A stretch of 64,000 nucleotides of DNA from Erwinia sp. JUb26 (lineage in GTDB: Bacteria > Pseudomonadota > Gammaproteobacteria > Enterobacterales > Enterobacteriaceae): contig NZ_RJVB01000003.1 in the NCBI RefSeq assembly GCF_003751505.1, positions 122,712-186,711 of the forward strand, in the 5' to 3' direction. The notes beneath the pieces were generated by a model. That model made no database searches. It worked only from the letters and a program-made list of their open reading frames with translations, and had not been told where the DNA came from. Both the position numbers and the translations under genes were made by a program. This document shows positions 44,890-53,572 of this stretch, piece by piece. Position 1 is the first letter of the stretch. Each line of letters starts with the position of its first letter.

Positions 44890-45064
44890 GTCAGCGGCAG
44901 CTCACCGCTATCAGCGAGGACATTCGTACCAGCCCGCCCGATTGGGGCCCCACCCGTCAGCGCCAGCTCGGTGCTATCAGCGAGGACTGTCGTACCAGCC
45001 CGCCCGATTGGGGCCCCCACCCGTCAGTGCCACATCACCGCTATCAGCGAGGATTTCTTCAGCG
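44866..45064 (+). repeat. Three-unit tandem repeat of about 66 bp
   Basis: Units at 44866-44932, 44933-44998 and 44999-45064 each begin CCCGCCCGATTGGGGC, continue with ACCCGTCAG and GCTATCAGCGAGGA, and differ at a few sites. The first unit is the outer arm of repeat copy C plus flank, so the array arose by duplication of the element's end. It is not a CRISPR: units are contiguous with no unique spacers. Confidence 0.85.
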
Positions 45065-45276
45065 ATAAATCATTTTCAGCCGCAGAAATAGTCGCTTTGT
45101 CTGATTGCCATTGCAAAATAATTAATGACGGAGAATAATTTTATTCCATGCAGTGGCATTATTGGCGCTTATAGGCTAAAAATAGTTGAATTAACCTGTG
45201 TAAATACGCGTACAGGTTAATAACCAGACAGACTTGGTAGGGATTGACGGTATTTAGTACAGGGCAGGAGAGGGAT

Positions 45277-45750
45277 ATGTCAGAGGTGTTCAGAGGTGGC
45301 AGTGCATTGTCCGATGAGCGGATGGCTATCCCGGTGCCGGTACTTATCGCTGGCAGCGCCATTATTGCCACCCGCGTGCTCAGCGTACTGCTTCTGGCCA
45401 ATGAACTGGGTTATGAAGAAGTCATAAACTTCATCCACCGCAGCGCACAGTCCTGGGATTCCACGTTAATCTTTATTGTCAGTCAGCTGATCTTCTTTCT
45501 GGAACTGCGCTGTGCGATTGCGCTAATGCGCGGGCGTAACTGGGGTCGCTGGACGTTTTTCGCCACTCAGGTCGTGGTGCTACTTTATATGATGGTGGCC
45601 ACACTCACCGGCATCTACCCGGAAATTTTCAGCATCAGCGGTGAAAACAATGCCCACATCATCGGCTCGCTTATCGCGCAAAAATTCCCGGATATGTTGA
45701 TTCTGCTGCTGCTGTTTGTGCCGCTCAGCAGCCGACATTATTATCGCTAA
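45277..45750 (+). CDS. ybjO: YbjO, inner-membrane protein of unknown function
   Basis: 157-residue protein with four hydrophobic segments, homologous to E. coli YbjO (FIHRSAQSWDSTLIFI, GRNWGRWTFFATQ, YPEIFSI and KFPDMLILLLLFVPLSSR are shared patterns). The ATG at 45277 is chosen because GGAGAGGG lies six bases upstream; the frame extends 11 codons further without a ribosome-binding site. It sits between the repeat-rich gap and rlmC, as ybjO does between potI and rlmC in E. coli. Confidence 0.88.
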   Translation: MSEVFRGGSALSDERMAIPVPVLIAGSAIIATRVLSVLLLANELGYEEVINFIHRSAQSWDSTLIFIVSQLIFFLELRCAIALMRGRNWGRWTFFATQVVVLLYMMVATLTGIYPEIFSISGENNAHIIGSLIAQKFPDMLILLLLFVPLSSRHYYR

Positions 45751-45838
45751 GGCTCGTTTTGTCAGAGGCTGCACCCGGCGCTGATTTGGGTATATACTGT
45801 CGCCCTGCATTTCGCATTCCCAATCAACAGGCTTTAAC

Positions 45839-46969
45839 ATGCATTGCGCGCTCTACGACGCCGGTCGCTGCCGATCCTGCCAGTGGCTGGAAACGCCGTA
45901 TACCCAGCAACTTTCGCAAAAACAGGCTCATCTGCAGCAGCTGATGGCATCGCTGCCGGTGGCAAACTGGCTGGATCCGGTGATCTCTCCGCCGGAAAAA
46001 TTCCGTAATAAGGCGAAAATGGTGGTCAGCGGCAGCGTTGAGCGCCCGCTGCTCGGTATGCTGCATCGCGACGGTACGCCGGTCGATCTCTGCGACTGCC
46101 CGCTTTATCCCGACAGCTTTACCGATGTGTTTGCCGCGCTGCGCCCGTTTATTGCCCGCGCGGGGTTAACGCCCTATAACGTGGCGCGTCGTCGCGGCGA
46201 GCTGAAGTTTATTTTGCTAACGGAAAGTCGTTACAGCGGCGAGGTGATGCTGCGCTTTGTGCTGCGTTCAACCACCAAGCTGGCGCAGCTGAAGGCCGCA
46301 CTGCCGGACCTACAGCGCAGGCTGCCGCAGCTGGCGGCGATCTCCGCCAATATCCAGCCGGTGCCGATGGCGATCCTCGAAGGGGAGGAAGAGATCCCGC
46401 TGACGGATAATCAGGCGCTGGCCGAGCAGTTGAATGACGTGCCGCTGTGGATCCGACCGCAGAGCTTTTTCCAGACTAACCCGGAAGTGGCGGCGTCGCT
46501 GTATGCCACCGCGCGCCGCTGGGTGGCGGAGTTGGGCGTAAACAGCATGTGGGATTTATTTTGCGGCGTCGGAGGTTTTGGCCTGCACTGCGCCACGCCG
46601 GATATGCAGCTGACCGGTATTGAAATCAGTAAAGAAGCGATTGCCTGCGCGAAGCGTTCTGCTGAGTTGATGGGATTAACGCGGGTAAACTTCGCCGCGC
46701 TGGACTCAACGGCGTTTGCTACCGGAGAAGGCAGCGTGCCGGAACTGGTGCTGGTGAACCCGCCGCGACGCGGTATCGGTGCCGAACTGTGTGACTATCT
46801 GACCCGCATGGCACCGCCGTGGATACTCTATTCCAGCTGTAACGCGGTGACGATGGCGACGGATCTTGCGCGGCTAAGTGATTATCGTATTGTGCAGGTG
46901 CAGCTGTTTGATATGTTCCCGCACACCGCTCATTACGAAGTACTGACGCTGTTACAGCGGAAATCATAA
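45839..46969 (+). CDS. rlmC: RlmC (RumB), 23S rRNA m5U747 methyltransferase
   Basis: 376-residue SAM-dependent methyltransferase that makes 5-methyluridine 747 in 23S rRNA. The iron-sulfur ligands are present (Cys3, Cys11 and Cys14 in [12 protein letters not shown], and the later LCDCPLYP), the SAM site is [16 protein letters not shown], and the catalytic Cys334 sits in [10 protein letters not shown]. It ends [15 protein letters not shown], as in E. coli. No TRAM domain, which is correct for RlmC. Convergent with artJ. Confidence 0.96.
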   Translation: MHCALYDAGRCRSCQWLETPYTQQLSQKQAHLQQLMASLPVANWLDPVISPPEKFRNKAKMVVSGSVERPLLGMLHRDGTPVDLCDCPLYPDSFTDVFAALRPFIARAGLTPYNVARRRGELKFILLTESRYSGEVMLRFVLRSTTKLAQLKAALPDLQRRLPQLAAISANIQPVPMAILEGEEEIPLTDNQALAEQLNDVPLWIRPQSFFQTNPEVAASLYATARRWVAELGVNSMWDLFCGVGGFGLHCATPDMQLTGIEISKEAIACAKRSAELMGLTRVNFAALDSTAFATGEGSVPELVLVNPPRRGIGAELCDYLTRMAPPWILYSSCNAVTMATDLARLSDYRIVQVQLFDMFPHTAHYEVLTLLQRKS

Positions 46970-47006
46970 AGCGGGCAGGCGAATCGTTCGCCTGCCGCTG
47001 TGTTAA

Positions 47007-47738
47007 TTATTCCGGGAACCAGCGCTGATTGATCTTCTCAATCGTGCCGTTTGCCCGCAGTGTATCGAGTGCGGTGTTCAGTTTTGCCAGCAGCTCCGCG
47101 TTGTCCTTGCGCACCGCAATCCCTAAACCGGTGCCGAAGTAGCTGCTGTCGGTAACGTGCTTGCCCACGGTGCCCAGGTTCGGGCTGGTTTTCAGCCACT
47201 GATTTACCACCGCACTGTCGCCGAAAATACCGTCCAGGCGGTTATTTTTCAGGTCGAGAATGGCGTTCTGATAGCTGTCATAGGCCACGGCGGTAATTTC
47301 AGGATGCTGTTCCTGTAAATACTTCTGATGCGTTGTGCCGTTTTCCATACCCACGCGTTTGCCTTTCAGCTGCGAGAGGTCGGTGAACTTACCCTTTGGC
47401 GCAATCAGAATCGCCGAGTTGGCGTAGTAAGGCTTGGTGAAGCTGACCTGCTGACTGCGCTCCGGCGTGATATCCATCCCGGAGATTACCGCGTCGTAAC
47501 GACGGAATTTCAGGGCCGGAACCAGGCTGTCAAACGGGTTATTGGTGAAGGTACAGTCGGCCTTCATTTCTTCACACAGCGCTTTGGCCAGATCGATATC
47601 AAATCCAACGATCTGATTGTCACTGTCCAGCGACTCAAACGGTGGATAGGTAGCAGAGGAAGCAAAACGAATTTTATCTGCGGCTACAGCCCCAAAGGTC
47701 ATGCTGGCCAGAACCGTGGCCAGAATAATTTTTTTCAT
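47007..47738 (-). CDS. artJ: ArtJ, periplasmic arginine-binding protein
   Basis: 243-residue solute-binding protein (family 3). Signal peptide MKKIILATVLASMTFG ends AVA before ADKIRFASSATYPPFES. The ligand-site pattern FDIDLAKALC, SGMDITPERS, GMENGTTHQKYL and FGDSAVVNQWL matches ArtJ more closely than ArtI (MENGTTHQ is the ArtJ version). The start at 47738 avoids a 16-codon extension into the artM gap. Only 31 bp separate it from artM, so it may be cotranscribed with artPIQM rather than using the separate ArgR-controlled promoter known in E. coli. Confidence 0.94.
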   Translation of the reverse strand: MKKIILATVLASMTFGAVAADKIRFASSATYPPFESLDSDNQIVGFDIDLAKALCEEMKADCTFTNNPFDSLVPALKFRRYDAVISGMDITPERSQQVSFTKPYYANSAILIAPKGKFTDLSQLKGKRVGMENGTTHQKYLQEQHPEITAVAYDSYQNAILDLKNNRLDGIFGDSAVVNQWLKTSPNLGTVGKHVTDSSYFGTGLGIAVRKDNAELLAKLNTALDTLRANGTIEKINQRWFPE

Positions 47739-47769
47739 GTTATCAGTTCCTTTTTTAGAAATCGTTCGC

Positions 47770-48438
47770 TCAGCTGCGCTGCTCAAAGGCTAATGCCCGG
47801 CGTTCAATCAGCCGCATCAGCAGGGTCAGTAAACCGTTGACGATGAGGTAAATCACCCCGGCGGCGGCAAAGACCGTCACGTCATAGGTTCGACCATACA
47901 GCAGCTGGCCGTGGCCCATCACTTCCATCAGCGTGATGGTGTAGGCCAGCGAAGTGCTTTTAAATACCAGCACCACCTCATTGGAATAAGAGGAGAGGGC
48001 GCGCTTAAAGGCGTACGGCAATAAAATGCGCAGCGTATCTTTCCGGTTCATGCCCAGAGCAGCACAGGATTGCCACTGCCCGGCCGGAATCGCCCGCACC
48101 GCGCCGTGGAACAGCAGTGCGGTATAGGCGGCGCTGTTCAGCGACAGCGCCAGCAGGGCACACAGCCACGGCTGCGACAGCAAATGCCAGAGCCAGCCAA
48201 TGTTTTGAATGGAAGGAAACTGGCCGGGACCGTAGTAAATCAGGAAGATTTGCACCAGCAGCGGGGTGCCGGTAAACAACGTAATGTAGCCACGGGTAAT
48301 CTGGCTGAGAACCGGCACTTTCAGTGCCAGGATCACTGTGAAAACCAGGGCCAGCAGCAGGGCCAGCAGCAGCGAGGCCACGGTCAGCGTCAGGCTGGTT
48401 TGCAGCCCTTTCAGCAGTTCGGGGAAGTAACTCAGCAT
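47770..48438 (-). CDS. artM: ArtM, arginine ABC-importer permease
   Basis: 222-residue HisM/GlnP-type permease with the sequence YITLFTGTPLLVQIFLIYYGPGQFP (seen as GTPLLVQIFLIYYGPG), the EAA-type loop GQWQSCAALGMNRKDTLRI and the C-terminal LTLLMRLIERRALAFEQR. It forms the membrane channel with ArtQ. Its start overlaps the artQ stop by one base. Confidence 0.95.
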   Translation of the reverse strand: MLSYFPELLKGLQTSLTLTVASLLLALLLALVFTVILALKVPVLSQITRGYITLFTGTPLLVQIFLIYYGPGQFPSIQNIGWLWHLLSQPWLCALLALSLNSAAYTALLFHGAVRAIPAGQWQSCAALGMNRKDTLRILLPYAFKRALSSYSNEVVLVFKSTSLAYTITLMEVMGHGQLLYGRTYDVTVFAAAGVIYLIVNGLLTLLMRLIERRALAFEQRS

Positions 48439-49154
48439 CAGGAACCTCCGCGCTCAAAGCGCGTCGTGCGTAGCTCAATACGCTTCAGCACCTGCTGGCT
48501 GAACAGGGTGATCAGCAGATAGATCGCCGCCGCCATAACGTACCAGGTGAACGGCTCCTGGGTACGGGTGGCGATGCTTTTGGTCTGCAGCATAATGTCA
48601 TTAACGCTAATCAGTGAAACCAGCGCGGTATCCTTCAGCAGCACCAGCCACTGGTTACCCAGGCCGGGCAGAGCATGTCGCCACATCTGCGGCATGATTA
48701 ACCGGAAGAAAATCGCCGATTTTTTCATGCCCAGCGCCTGACCGGACTCCCACTGACCCGCCGGAACGGCCTTCAGCGCGCCGCGCAGGGTTTGAGAAGC
48801 ATACGCAGAATAAAGGATGGCCAGCGCAATCACGCCGCACAGGAACGGACTGACGTCGAAGTTTTCAATCGGGACCTGAATCGGGATCTGCACCACGCCG
48901 AGATTCAGGGTGAATCCGTCGGAGAGCGTCAGCAGCAGCTGCGAGGCACCGAAGTAGATAAACAGCACCACGAGGATTTCCGGCAGCCCGCGAAACAGGG
49001 TGACCAGCAGCGTGCCGAGCCACGCCAGCGGCCGCCAGCGTGCGGATTCCCACACGGCGAAGACCATCGCGAGCGCCAGCCCGACGATTAAGGCACAAAC
49101 GGCAAGGCCGACGGTCATCCCGGCGGCGCTGGCAAGAGAATAAAATTCGCTCAT
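48438..49154 (-). CDS. artQ: ArtQ, arginine ABC-importer permease
   Basis: 238-residue permease partner of ArtM. Landmarks: [20 protein letters not shown], the EAA-type loop [20 protein letters not shown] and [20 protein letters not shown]. It lies 3 bp after artI and overlaps artM by one base, giving a tight artPIQM operon as in E. coli. Confidence 0.95.
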   Translation of the reverse strand: MSEFYSLASAAGMTVGLAVCALIVGLALAMVFAVWESARWRPLAWLGTLLVTLFRGLPEILVVLFIYFGASQLLLTLSDGFTLNLGVVQIPIQVPIENFDVSPFLCGVIALAILYSAYASQTLRGALKAVPAGQWESGQALGMKKSAIFFRLIMPQMWRHALPGLGNQWLVLLKDTALVSLISVNDIMLQTKSIATRTQEPFTWYVMAAAIYLLITLFSQQVLKRIELRTTRFERGGS

Positions 49155-49157
49155 TAA

Positions 49158-49889
49158 TTACTGCTGAAACCACTTACTGTAGATAGTTTTATAGGTGCCG
49201 TCGGCTTTCACCTTATCCAGCGCCGCGTTGAATTTGCCCTGCAGCTCGGTGTTGCCCTGGCGAACCGCGATGCCCAGACCGGTACCGAAGTAGGCTTTGT
49301 CGGTCACCTTCTCACCCAGCGCGGCCAGGTTCGGGTTCTGTTTTAACCACTCGTTAACCACGGCAGTGTCGCCAAATACCGCGTCGATGCGGCCATTTTT
49401 CAGGTCAAGGATGGCGTTCTGATAGCTGTCGTAAGGCACCAGCTGGATATCAGCCTGTTTTTCGCTGAGGTATTTCTGGTGAGTGGTGCCGTTCTGTACA
49501 CCAACGCGCTTGCCTTTCAGGGCGTCAATGCCGGTGACTTTGCCTTTCTGCACCACGAACAGCGCGGAGTTATCGTAATAAGGATTGGTGAACAGCACCT
49601 GCTTTTCACGCTCTGGGGTGATGTCCATACCGGCCATTACCGCATCGAAGCGACGGAATTTCAGGCTGGGGATCAGGCTGTCGAACGCCTGGTTGCTGAA
49701 GGTGCACTCTGCGCCAATTTCACGGCACAGGGCGTTCGCCAGATCGACATCAAATCCCTGGATTTTGTTATCGGCGTCAACGAACTCAAACGGAGGGTAA
49801 GACGCTTCTGTCGCAAAACGGATGGTCTGGGCAGCGCTGGCTCCCAGGCTGATGCTGGCTAAAAGTACGGCAAGTACAACTTTTTTCAT
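49158..49889 (-). CDS. artI: ArtI, periplasmic amino-acid (arginine-type) binding protein
   Basis: 243-residue solute-binding protein paralogous to ArtJ. The signal peptide MKKVVLAVLLASISLG ends ASA; the mature chain starts AQTIRFATEASYPPFEF. It shares the ArtI variants AGMDITPEREKQVLFT, GVQNGTTHQKYL and FGDTAVVNEWL. Two ATG codons (49892 and 49889) are adjacent; the second matches the family start. Second gene of artPIQM. In E. coli its ligand is less certain than that of ArtJ. Confidence 0.94.
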   Translation of the reverse strand: MKKVVLAVLLASISLGASAAQTIRFATEASYPPFEFVDADNKIQGFDVDLANALCREIGAECTFSNQAFDSLIPSLKFRRFDAVMAGMDITPEREKQVLFTNPYYDNSALFVVQKGKVTGIDALKGKRVGVQNGTTHQKYLSEKQADIQLVPYDSYQNAILDLKNGRIDAVFGDTAVVNEWLKQNPNLAALGEKVTDKAYFGTGLGIAVRQGNTELQGKFNAALDKVKADGTYKTIYSKWFQQ

Positions 49890-49903
49890 CATTATGTCCT
49901 GCG

Positions 49904-50632
49904 TTAGTGCGAAAGATAATGTGCAAACGCCTCGGTTTGCGGCTGTGTAAAGCGGCTGGCATCGCCCTGTTCGACGATGTATCCATTTTCCATGTACACC
50001 ACGCGGCTGGCGGTTTTACGCGCCACTTCCACCTCGTGGGTCACGATAACCTGAGTGATATTCGTCTGGGCCAGTTCGCGAATAATGCTGACGATCTGCG
50101 CGGTAATTTCCGGATCCAGCGCGGCGGTCGGTTCGTCGAACAGCAGTACCGCAGGTTCCATCATCAGCGCGCGGGCAATTGCCACGCGCTGCTGCTGGCC
50201 ACCGGACAGGTGCAGCGGGAAACGATCGGCAAAGGGCGTCAGGCGCAGGCGATCGAGCAGCTTATTGGCCCGTTCATGAGCCTGATCTTTACTCAGACCG
50301 AGCACGCGGCACGGTGCCTCAATAAGATTCTGCGTCACGGTCAGATGCGGCCAGAGATTATACTGCTGGAAAACCATACCGACGTTCTGGCGCAGTTCAC
50401 GAATCGCACTTTCGGTTGGAGGCTTAATGAAGTCGAAGTGATTACCGGCGATATCAAGCGTACCGGAACGCGGCATCTCGAGCAGATTTAGCACGCGCAA
50501 GAGTGAGCTTTTCCCGGCACCGCTTGGCCCCAGCAGAACCAGCGTTTCGCCCTGTGGGCACGCCAGCTGTATGTCAAATAGCGCCTGGTGGGCACCGTAA
50601 TAGCAGTTAATACCGTTTAGTTGAATACTCAT
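49904..50632 (-). CDS. artP: ArtP, ATPase of the arginine importer
   Basis: 242-residue ABC ATPase. Walker [10 protein letters not shown] (35-43), Q-loop [16 protein letters not shown], signature [16 protein letters not shown] and Walker [15 protein letters not shown] are intact. It starts [20 protein letters not shown], almost identical to E. coli. It is the first gene of artPIQM and energises ArtQM with ArtI and ArtJ as binding proteins. Confidence 0.96.
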   Translation of the reverse strand: MSIQLNGINCYYGAHQALFDIQLACPQGETLVLLGPSGAGKSSLLRVLNLLEMPRSGTLDIAGNHFDFIKPPTESAIRELRQNVGMVFQQYNLWPHLTVTQNLIEAPCRVLGLSKDQAHERANKLLDRLRLTPFADRFPLHLSGGQQQRVAIARALMMEPAVLLFDEPTAALDPEITAQIVSIIRELAQTNITQVIVTHEVEVARKTASRVVYMENGYIVEQGDASRFTQPQTEAFAHYLSH

Positions 50633-50640
50633 GCGCAAAA

Positions 50641-50694
50641 AGTGAATAGCAATTGATGCCGCAAATCTTAACGTCGACAGAATAGTTATGCAAT
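50641..50694 (-). promoter_or_regulatory. artP promoter with possible arginine boxes
   Basis: On the minus strand TTGCAT (50693-50688) and TAAGAT (50670-50665) are 17 bp apart, a good sigma-70 promoter. Two arginine-box-like 18-mers overlap it: 50677-50694 over the -35 (8 of 10 core matches) and 50641-50658 just before the gene (9 of 10). Their 36-bp spacing is unlike the usual tandem arrangement, so ArgR control is tentative. Confidence 0.55.
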
Positions 50695-50847
50695 CATCGT
50701 GCGTTAAAATTTATAATTGTTGGCGAGGTGATTAAAGCGTAGCACAAGATAGGGCGATGTTGCCGTTTAACATGAAAAGCTTTGCTATTGTTATGCAAAT
50801 GTGTGAGTGAGATCGTGCCGCCGGGTCCGGCGGCGCGCAAGAGAAGG

Positions 50848-51387
50848 TTACTCTTCGAACTGCTGGCGAAGTGAACCACCCGTGATATGGGGCGATGGAC
50901 CGAGGTAGCGTATGTCATCGACGGTCCAGCAGGTGCCTTCACGTGCCATCAGAATTTCATCCTGCCATGTCATTTCCGGCTGGCCGGCATGGCTGAGCTT
51001 CACCCGCAGGGCAATATTACGCGCATCGGTATTCGGGATAAAGGATGAGTCGCTCACAATGGCGCGGGTGGCTGGCAAAGATTGGCTGCTGAACAGATCG
51101 CCCTGTAGCGGTGCCAGGGTTGACGACAGATGACTGGCATTCAGTAAATCCTGATATAGCGGTGTGCTGAGCCACGGGCGATATTCTGCCAGCCGTTGAC
51201 TGTTCGGCACCCCCAGTGAAGGATGCTGTAAGCGAAGATCGTAGAATTGCTGCGCCACCTCGTCCGGCCCGCCGCTAACGCAGGGCGCAGTGCGTGAACC
51301 GATATCCTTGTAAGCCGGTTCGACCGTGGTACAGGCGCTGAGAAGGACAGCCAGGGGAATAACAGCAGCAAAGACTTGGTATTTCAT
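50848..51387 (-). CDS. ybjP: YbjP, outer-membrane lipoprotein
   Basis: 179-residue lipoprotein with a signal ending VLLSACTT (acylated Cys19), then PAYKDIGSRTAPCVSGGPDEVAQQFYD (shared landmarks PAYKD, GGPD and VAQQFYD with E. coli YbjP), PNTDARNIALRV, WQDEILM and CWTVDDIRYLG. Function unknown. The ATG at 51387 yields the signal peptide; the 16-codon extension upstream is not needed. It is separated from artP by 215 bp. Confidence 0.9.
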   Translation of the reverse strand: MKYQVFAAVIPLAVLLSACTTVEPAYKDIGSRTAPCVSGGPDEVAQQFYDLRLQHPSLGVPNSQRLAEYRPWLSTPLYQDLLNASHLSSTLAPLQGDLFSSQSLPATRAIVSDSSFIPNTDARNIALRVKLSHAGQPEMTWQDEILMAREGTCWTVDDIRYLGPSPHITGGSLRQQFEE

Positions 51388-51484
51388 CTTGATTTCCTTA
51401 TTGTTCTGCTTAAGCGATGCTACCACTGACCGCAATTGCTCATTTTCACAGTTAGAGCGCTGTCATATTTACAAGGAGACAGAC

Positions 51485-51577
51485 ATGAATTTTTCCACTG
51501 CCCCAACGCTGGAAGGGAATCCGATCGCTGACGACCGTCGTCGTGTTACTGCCGAGATGAAACTGAGCCGCCCATGA
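51485..51577 (+). pseudogene. ybjQ: Remnant of ybjQ (N-terminus only)
   Basis: A 30-codon frame starting MNFSTAPTLEGNPI and ending VTAEMKLSRP. Its first 25 residues follow E. coli YbjQ (MQFSTTPTLEGQTI, then VVTGEA), which is a 107-residue protein in exactly this slot between ybjP and amiD. The remaining 80 residues, including the conserved IGADAVVGID-type core, are gone. A good ribosome-binding site (AAGGAG) remains, and the stop overlaps the amiD start (ATGA), so the fragment may still be translated and couple translation into amiD. Confidence 0.82.
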
Positions 51578-52422
51578 CGCCGCTGTCCTTTATTCGCCCA
51601 TTGCTGGTGCTGCTGGCAATCTATTTGCTGACCTCCATCACGCCGCAGGGGCTCCATGAACAGAAGGGCTACACGGTGGATACCCGGCAGGAAGCCTGGG
51701 GCGCGCGGCCGCGAATTAAGGTGCTGGTGATCCATTACACGGCAGGTGACTTTTCGCCTTCGCTGAATACCCTGACCAACCATTCGGTGAGTGCGCATTA
51801 CCTGCTGCCGGCGTCACCGCCAAAATTTGATGGCCAGCCGCTGGTCTGGCGTCTGGTGCCGGAGTCGATGCTGGCGTGGCATGCGGGGATCAGCTACTGG
51901 CAGGGCGCAACGCGGATCAACGACACTTCGATTGGCATTGAGCTGGAGAACCCCGGCTGGCGGCGGGTGGGCAAAGAGGCGGTCTTTGCCCCGTTCCCGC
52001 CTGCGCAGATGGCCGCGCTGCTGCCGCTGGCGCGAGATATCGTGCAGCGCTACGGCATTCGTCCGCAGGATGTGGTGGCGCACAGCGATATTGCGCCAAT
52101 GCGTAAGCAGGATCCCGGCCCGCTGTTTCCCTGGCAGTGGCTGGCGGAGCAGGGCGTTGGTGCCTGGCCCGATGCGGACCGGGTGACGTTTTATCTCGGT
52201 AATCGCGCGCCTGCGCAGCGGGTCGATAAAACGAAACTGCTCGGCCTGCTGGCAAGCTACGGCTATGAGGTGACGCCGCAGATGACGCCGTATCAGCAAC
52301 AGGTGCTGATCGCGGCGTTTCAGATGCACTTCCGCCAGAGCGACTATCGCGGTTTTGCCGATGCGGAAACGGAAGCTATCGCTGCGGCGCTGATTGAAAA
52401 ATACGGGACAGGCTCGGGTTAA
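51574..52422 (+). CDS. amiD: AmiD, N-acetylmuramoyl-L-alanine amidase
   Basis: 282-residue zinc amidase (amidase_2 fold) that cleaves muramyl peptides, including anhydro forms, during wall recycling. Zinc ligands and active-site residues appear in LVIHYTAGDF (His54), SIGIELEN, VVAHSDIAP and RKQDPGPLFPW; a C-terminal peptidoglycan-binding region (YQQQVLIAAFQMHFR) follows. E. coli AmiD is an outer-membrane lipoprotein, but here the N-terminal hydrophobic stretch (LLVLLAIYLLTSITPQ) has no lipobox Cys, so the protein may be periplasmic or membrane-anchored. The start overlaps the ybjQ remnant stop. Confidence 0.92.
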   Translation: MTPLSFIRPLLVLLAIYLLTSITPQGLHEQKGYTVDTRQEAWGARPRIKVLVIHYTAGDFSPSLNTLTNHSVSAHYLLPASPPKFDGQPLVWRLVPESMLAWHAGISYWQGATRINDTSIGIELENPGWRRVGKEAVFAPFPPAQMAALLPLARDIVQRYGIRPQDVVAHSDIAPMRKQDPGPLFPWQWLAEQGVGAWPDADRVTFYLGNRAPAQRVDKTKLLGLLASYGYEVTPQMTPYQQQVLIAAFQMHFRQSDYRGFADAETEAIAAALIEKYGTGSG

Positions 52423-52504
52423 TACGCCCGGAAACTGGACGGGCTTGCACTGGCCCGTTCAGCGTCCCTCAGACCGGCATCAATATCGCCTGGTCTGGTG
52501 TTAA

Positions 52505-53509
52505 TCAATGCTGTGCTAAAAATGCCCGCCATTCATTAACGAGGGTTTGCAGCGCATCGCGACTGACGTCCAGATGGGTGACCAGCCGCGTTACCGCGCC
52601 CGGGCTGAGCAGGATACCGCGCTCGCGCATCCAGGGCCCCAGCGTGGCTATCTGCGCTTCCGGCAGGCGCAGGAACAGCATGTTGGTGTCGTGGCGGGTG
52701 ACATCCACGCCGATTTCCCGCAGCGCACCGGCCAGCCAGGCGGCATTATCATGATCTTCCCGCAGGCGTTCGATATTGTTTTGCAGCGCATAGCGCCCTG
52801 CAGCGGCGAGGATCCCCGCCTGGCGCAGACCGCCGCCGGTCATTTTCCGCCAGCGTCGTGCGCGCTGAATAAATTCCGCACTGCCGCACAGCAGGGAACC
52901 AACCGGTGCACCCAGCCCCTTTGACAGGCAGATAGTTAACGTGTCGCAGTAGCGGCTAATCTCTTCCAGCGGCACGTTCAGCGCCACCGCCGCGTTGAAG
53001 ATGCGTGCGCCGTCAATGTGCAGCGCCAGCCCGCGCTGGCGGGTAAATTCCCATGCCTGCTGCAGATAGCTCAGCGGCAGGACTTTGCCGTTATGGGTGT
53101 TTTCCAGACTCAGCAGGCGGGTCATGGCGAAATGCAGGTCGTCGGGTTTAATAAACTGCGCAACGACATCCAGCGGCAGCGTGCCGTCACCGACGGCTAA
53201 AATCGGCTGTGGCTGAATGCTGCCGAGCACCGCCGCACCGCCCGCTTCGTATTTGTAGTTATGGGCCAGCTGGCCGACGATATACTCTTCGCCGCGCTGG
53301 CAGTGGCAGAGCAGCGCCACCAGATTGGCCTGCGTGCCGGTCGGCAGAAACAGCGCCGCCTCTTTGCCGCTGAGCTCGGCGGCCTCCGCCTCCAGCAGGT
53401 TCACCGTCGGGTCATCACCGTACACATCATCGCCGGTTTCAGCGGTCATCATTGCTTCGAGCATCGCCCGGCTCGGGCGTGTTACGGTATCACTACGCAG
53501 ATCGATCAC
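52505..53509 (-). CDS. ltaE: LtaE, low-specificity L-threonine aldolase
   Basis: 334-residue PLP enzyme splitting threonine and allo-threonine into glycine and acetaldehyde. It starts MIDLRSDTVTRPS; the PLP Lys197 lies in CLSKGLGAPVGSLL, and LHIDGARIFNAAV and the DDPTVNLLEAEAA segment are conserved. Lys197 is at the same position as in E. coli. It follows poxB with a terminator hairpin in between, whereas the E. coli ybjT/ybjS neighbours are absent. Confidence 0.95.
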   Translation of the reverse strand: MIDLRSDTVTRPSRAMLEAMMTAETGDDVYGDDPTVNLLEAEAAELSGKEAALFLPTGTQANLVALLCHCQRGEEYIVGQLAHNYKYEAGGAAVLGSIQPQPILAVGDGTLPLDVVAQFIKPDDLHFAMTRLLSLENTHNGKVLPLSYLQQAWEFTRQRGLALHIDGARIFNAAVALNVPLEEISRYCDTLTICLSKGLGAPVGSLLCGSAEFIQRARRWRKMTGGGLRQAGILAAAGRYALQNNIERLREDHDNAAWLAGALREIGVDVTRHDTNMLFLRLPEAQIATLGPWMRERGILLSPGAVTRLVTHLDVSRDALQTLVNEWRAFLAQH

Positions 53510-53530
53510 ACTCGCTCTCCTCTACCCATG

Positions 53531-53556
53531 AAAACGGGCGCCGCAGCGCCCGAAAA
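53531..53556 (-). terminator. Terminator of poxB
   Basis: CGGGCGC (53535-53541) pairs with GCGCCCG (53546-53552) around CGCA; on the minus strand the stem is followed by TTTTC. It lies between poxB and ltaE and may reduce rather than abolish read-through into ltaE. Confidence 0.7.
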
Positions 53557-53572
53557 TTAACGACAATTCTTT

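Larger units (their letters stand above)
43664..45276. other. Repeat-rich gap between potI and ybjO
   Basis: 1.6 kb without a credible gene. It holds two full copies of the palindromic repeat (D and C), a degenerate 99-bp-period repeat in AT-rich DNA and a three-unit 66-bp tandem repeat. Base composition switches sharply from GC-rich repeats to AT-rich spacers. The short ORFs here are frame accidents through repeats. Confidence 0.8.

Noticed and set aside
44866..45064. Possible CRISPR array
   Set aside because: The three 66-bp units are contiguous, with no unique spacers, and no cas genes are in the window.
44618..45138. Overlapping ORFs of 89-136 codons around repeat copy C
   Set aside because: Repetitive peptides (GAPIGRAGT type) come from the 66-bp tandem units; no start signals or homology.
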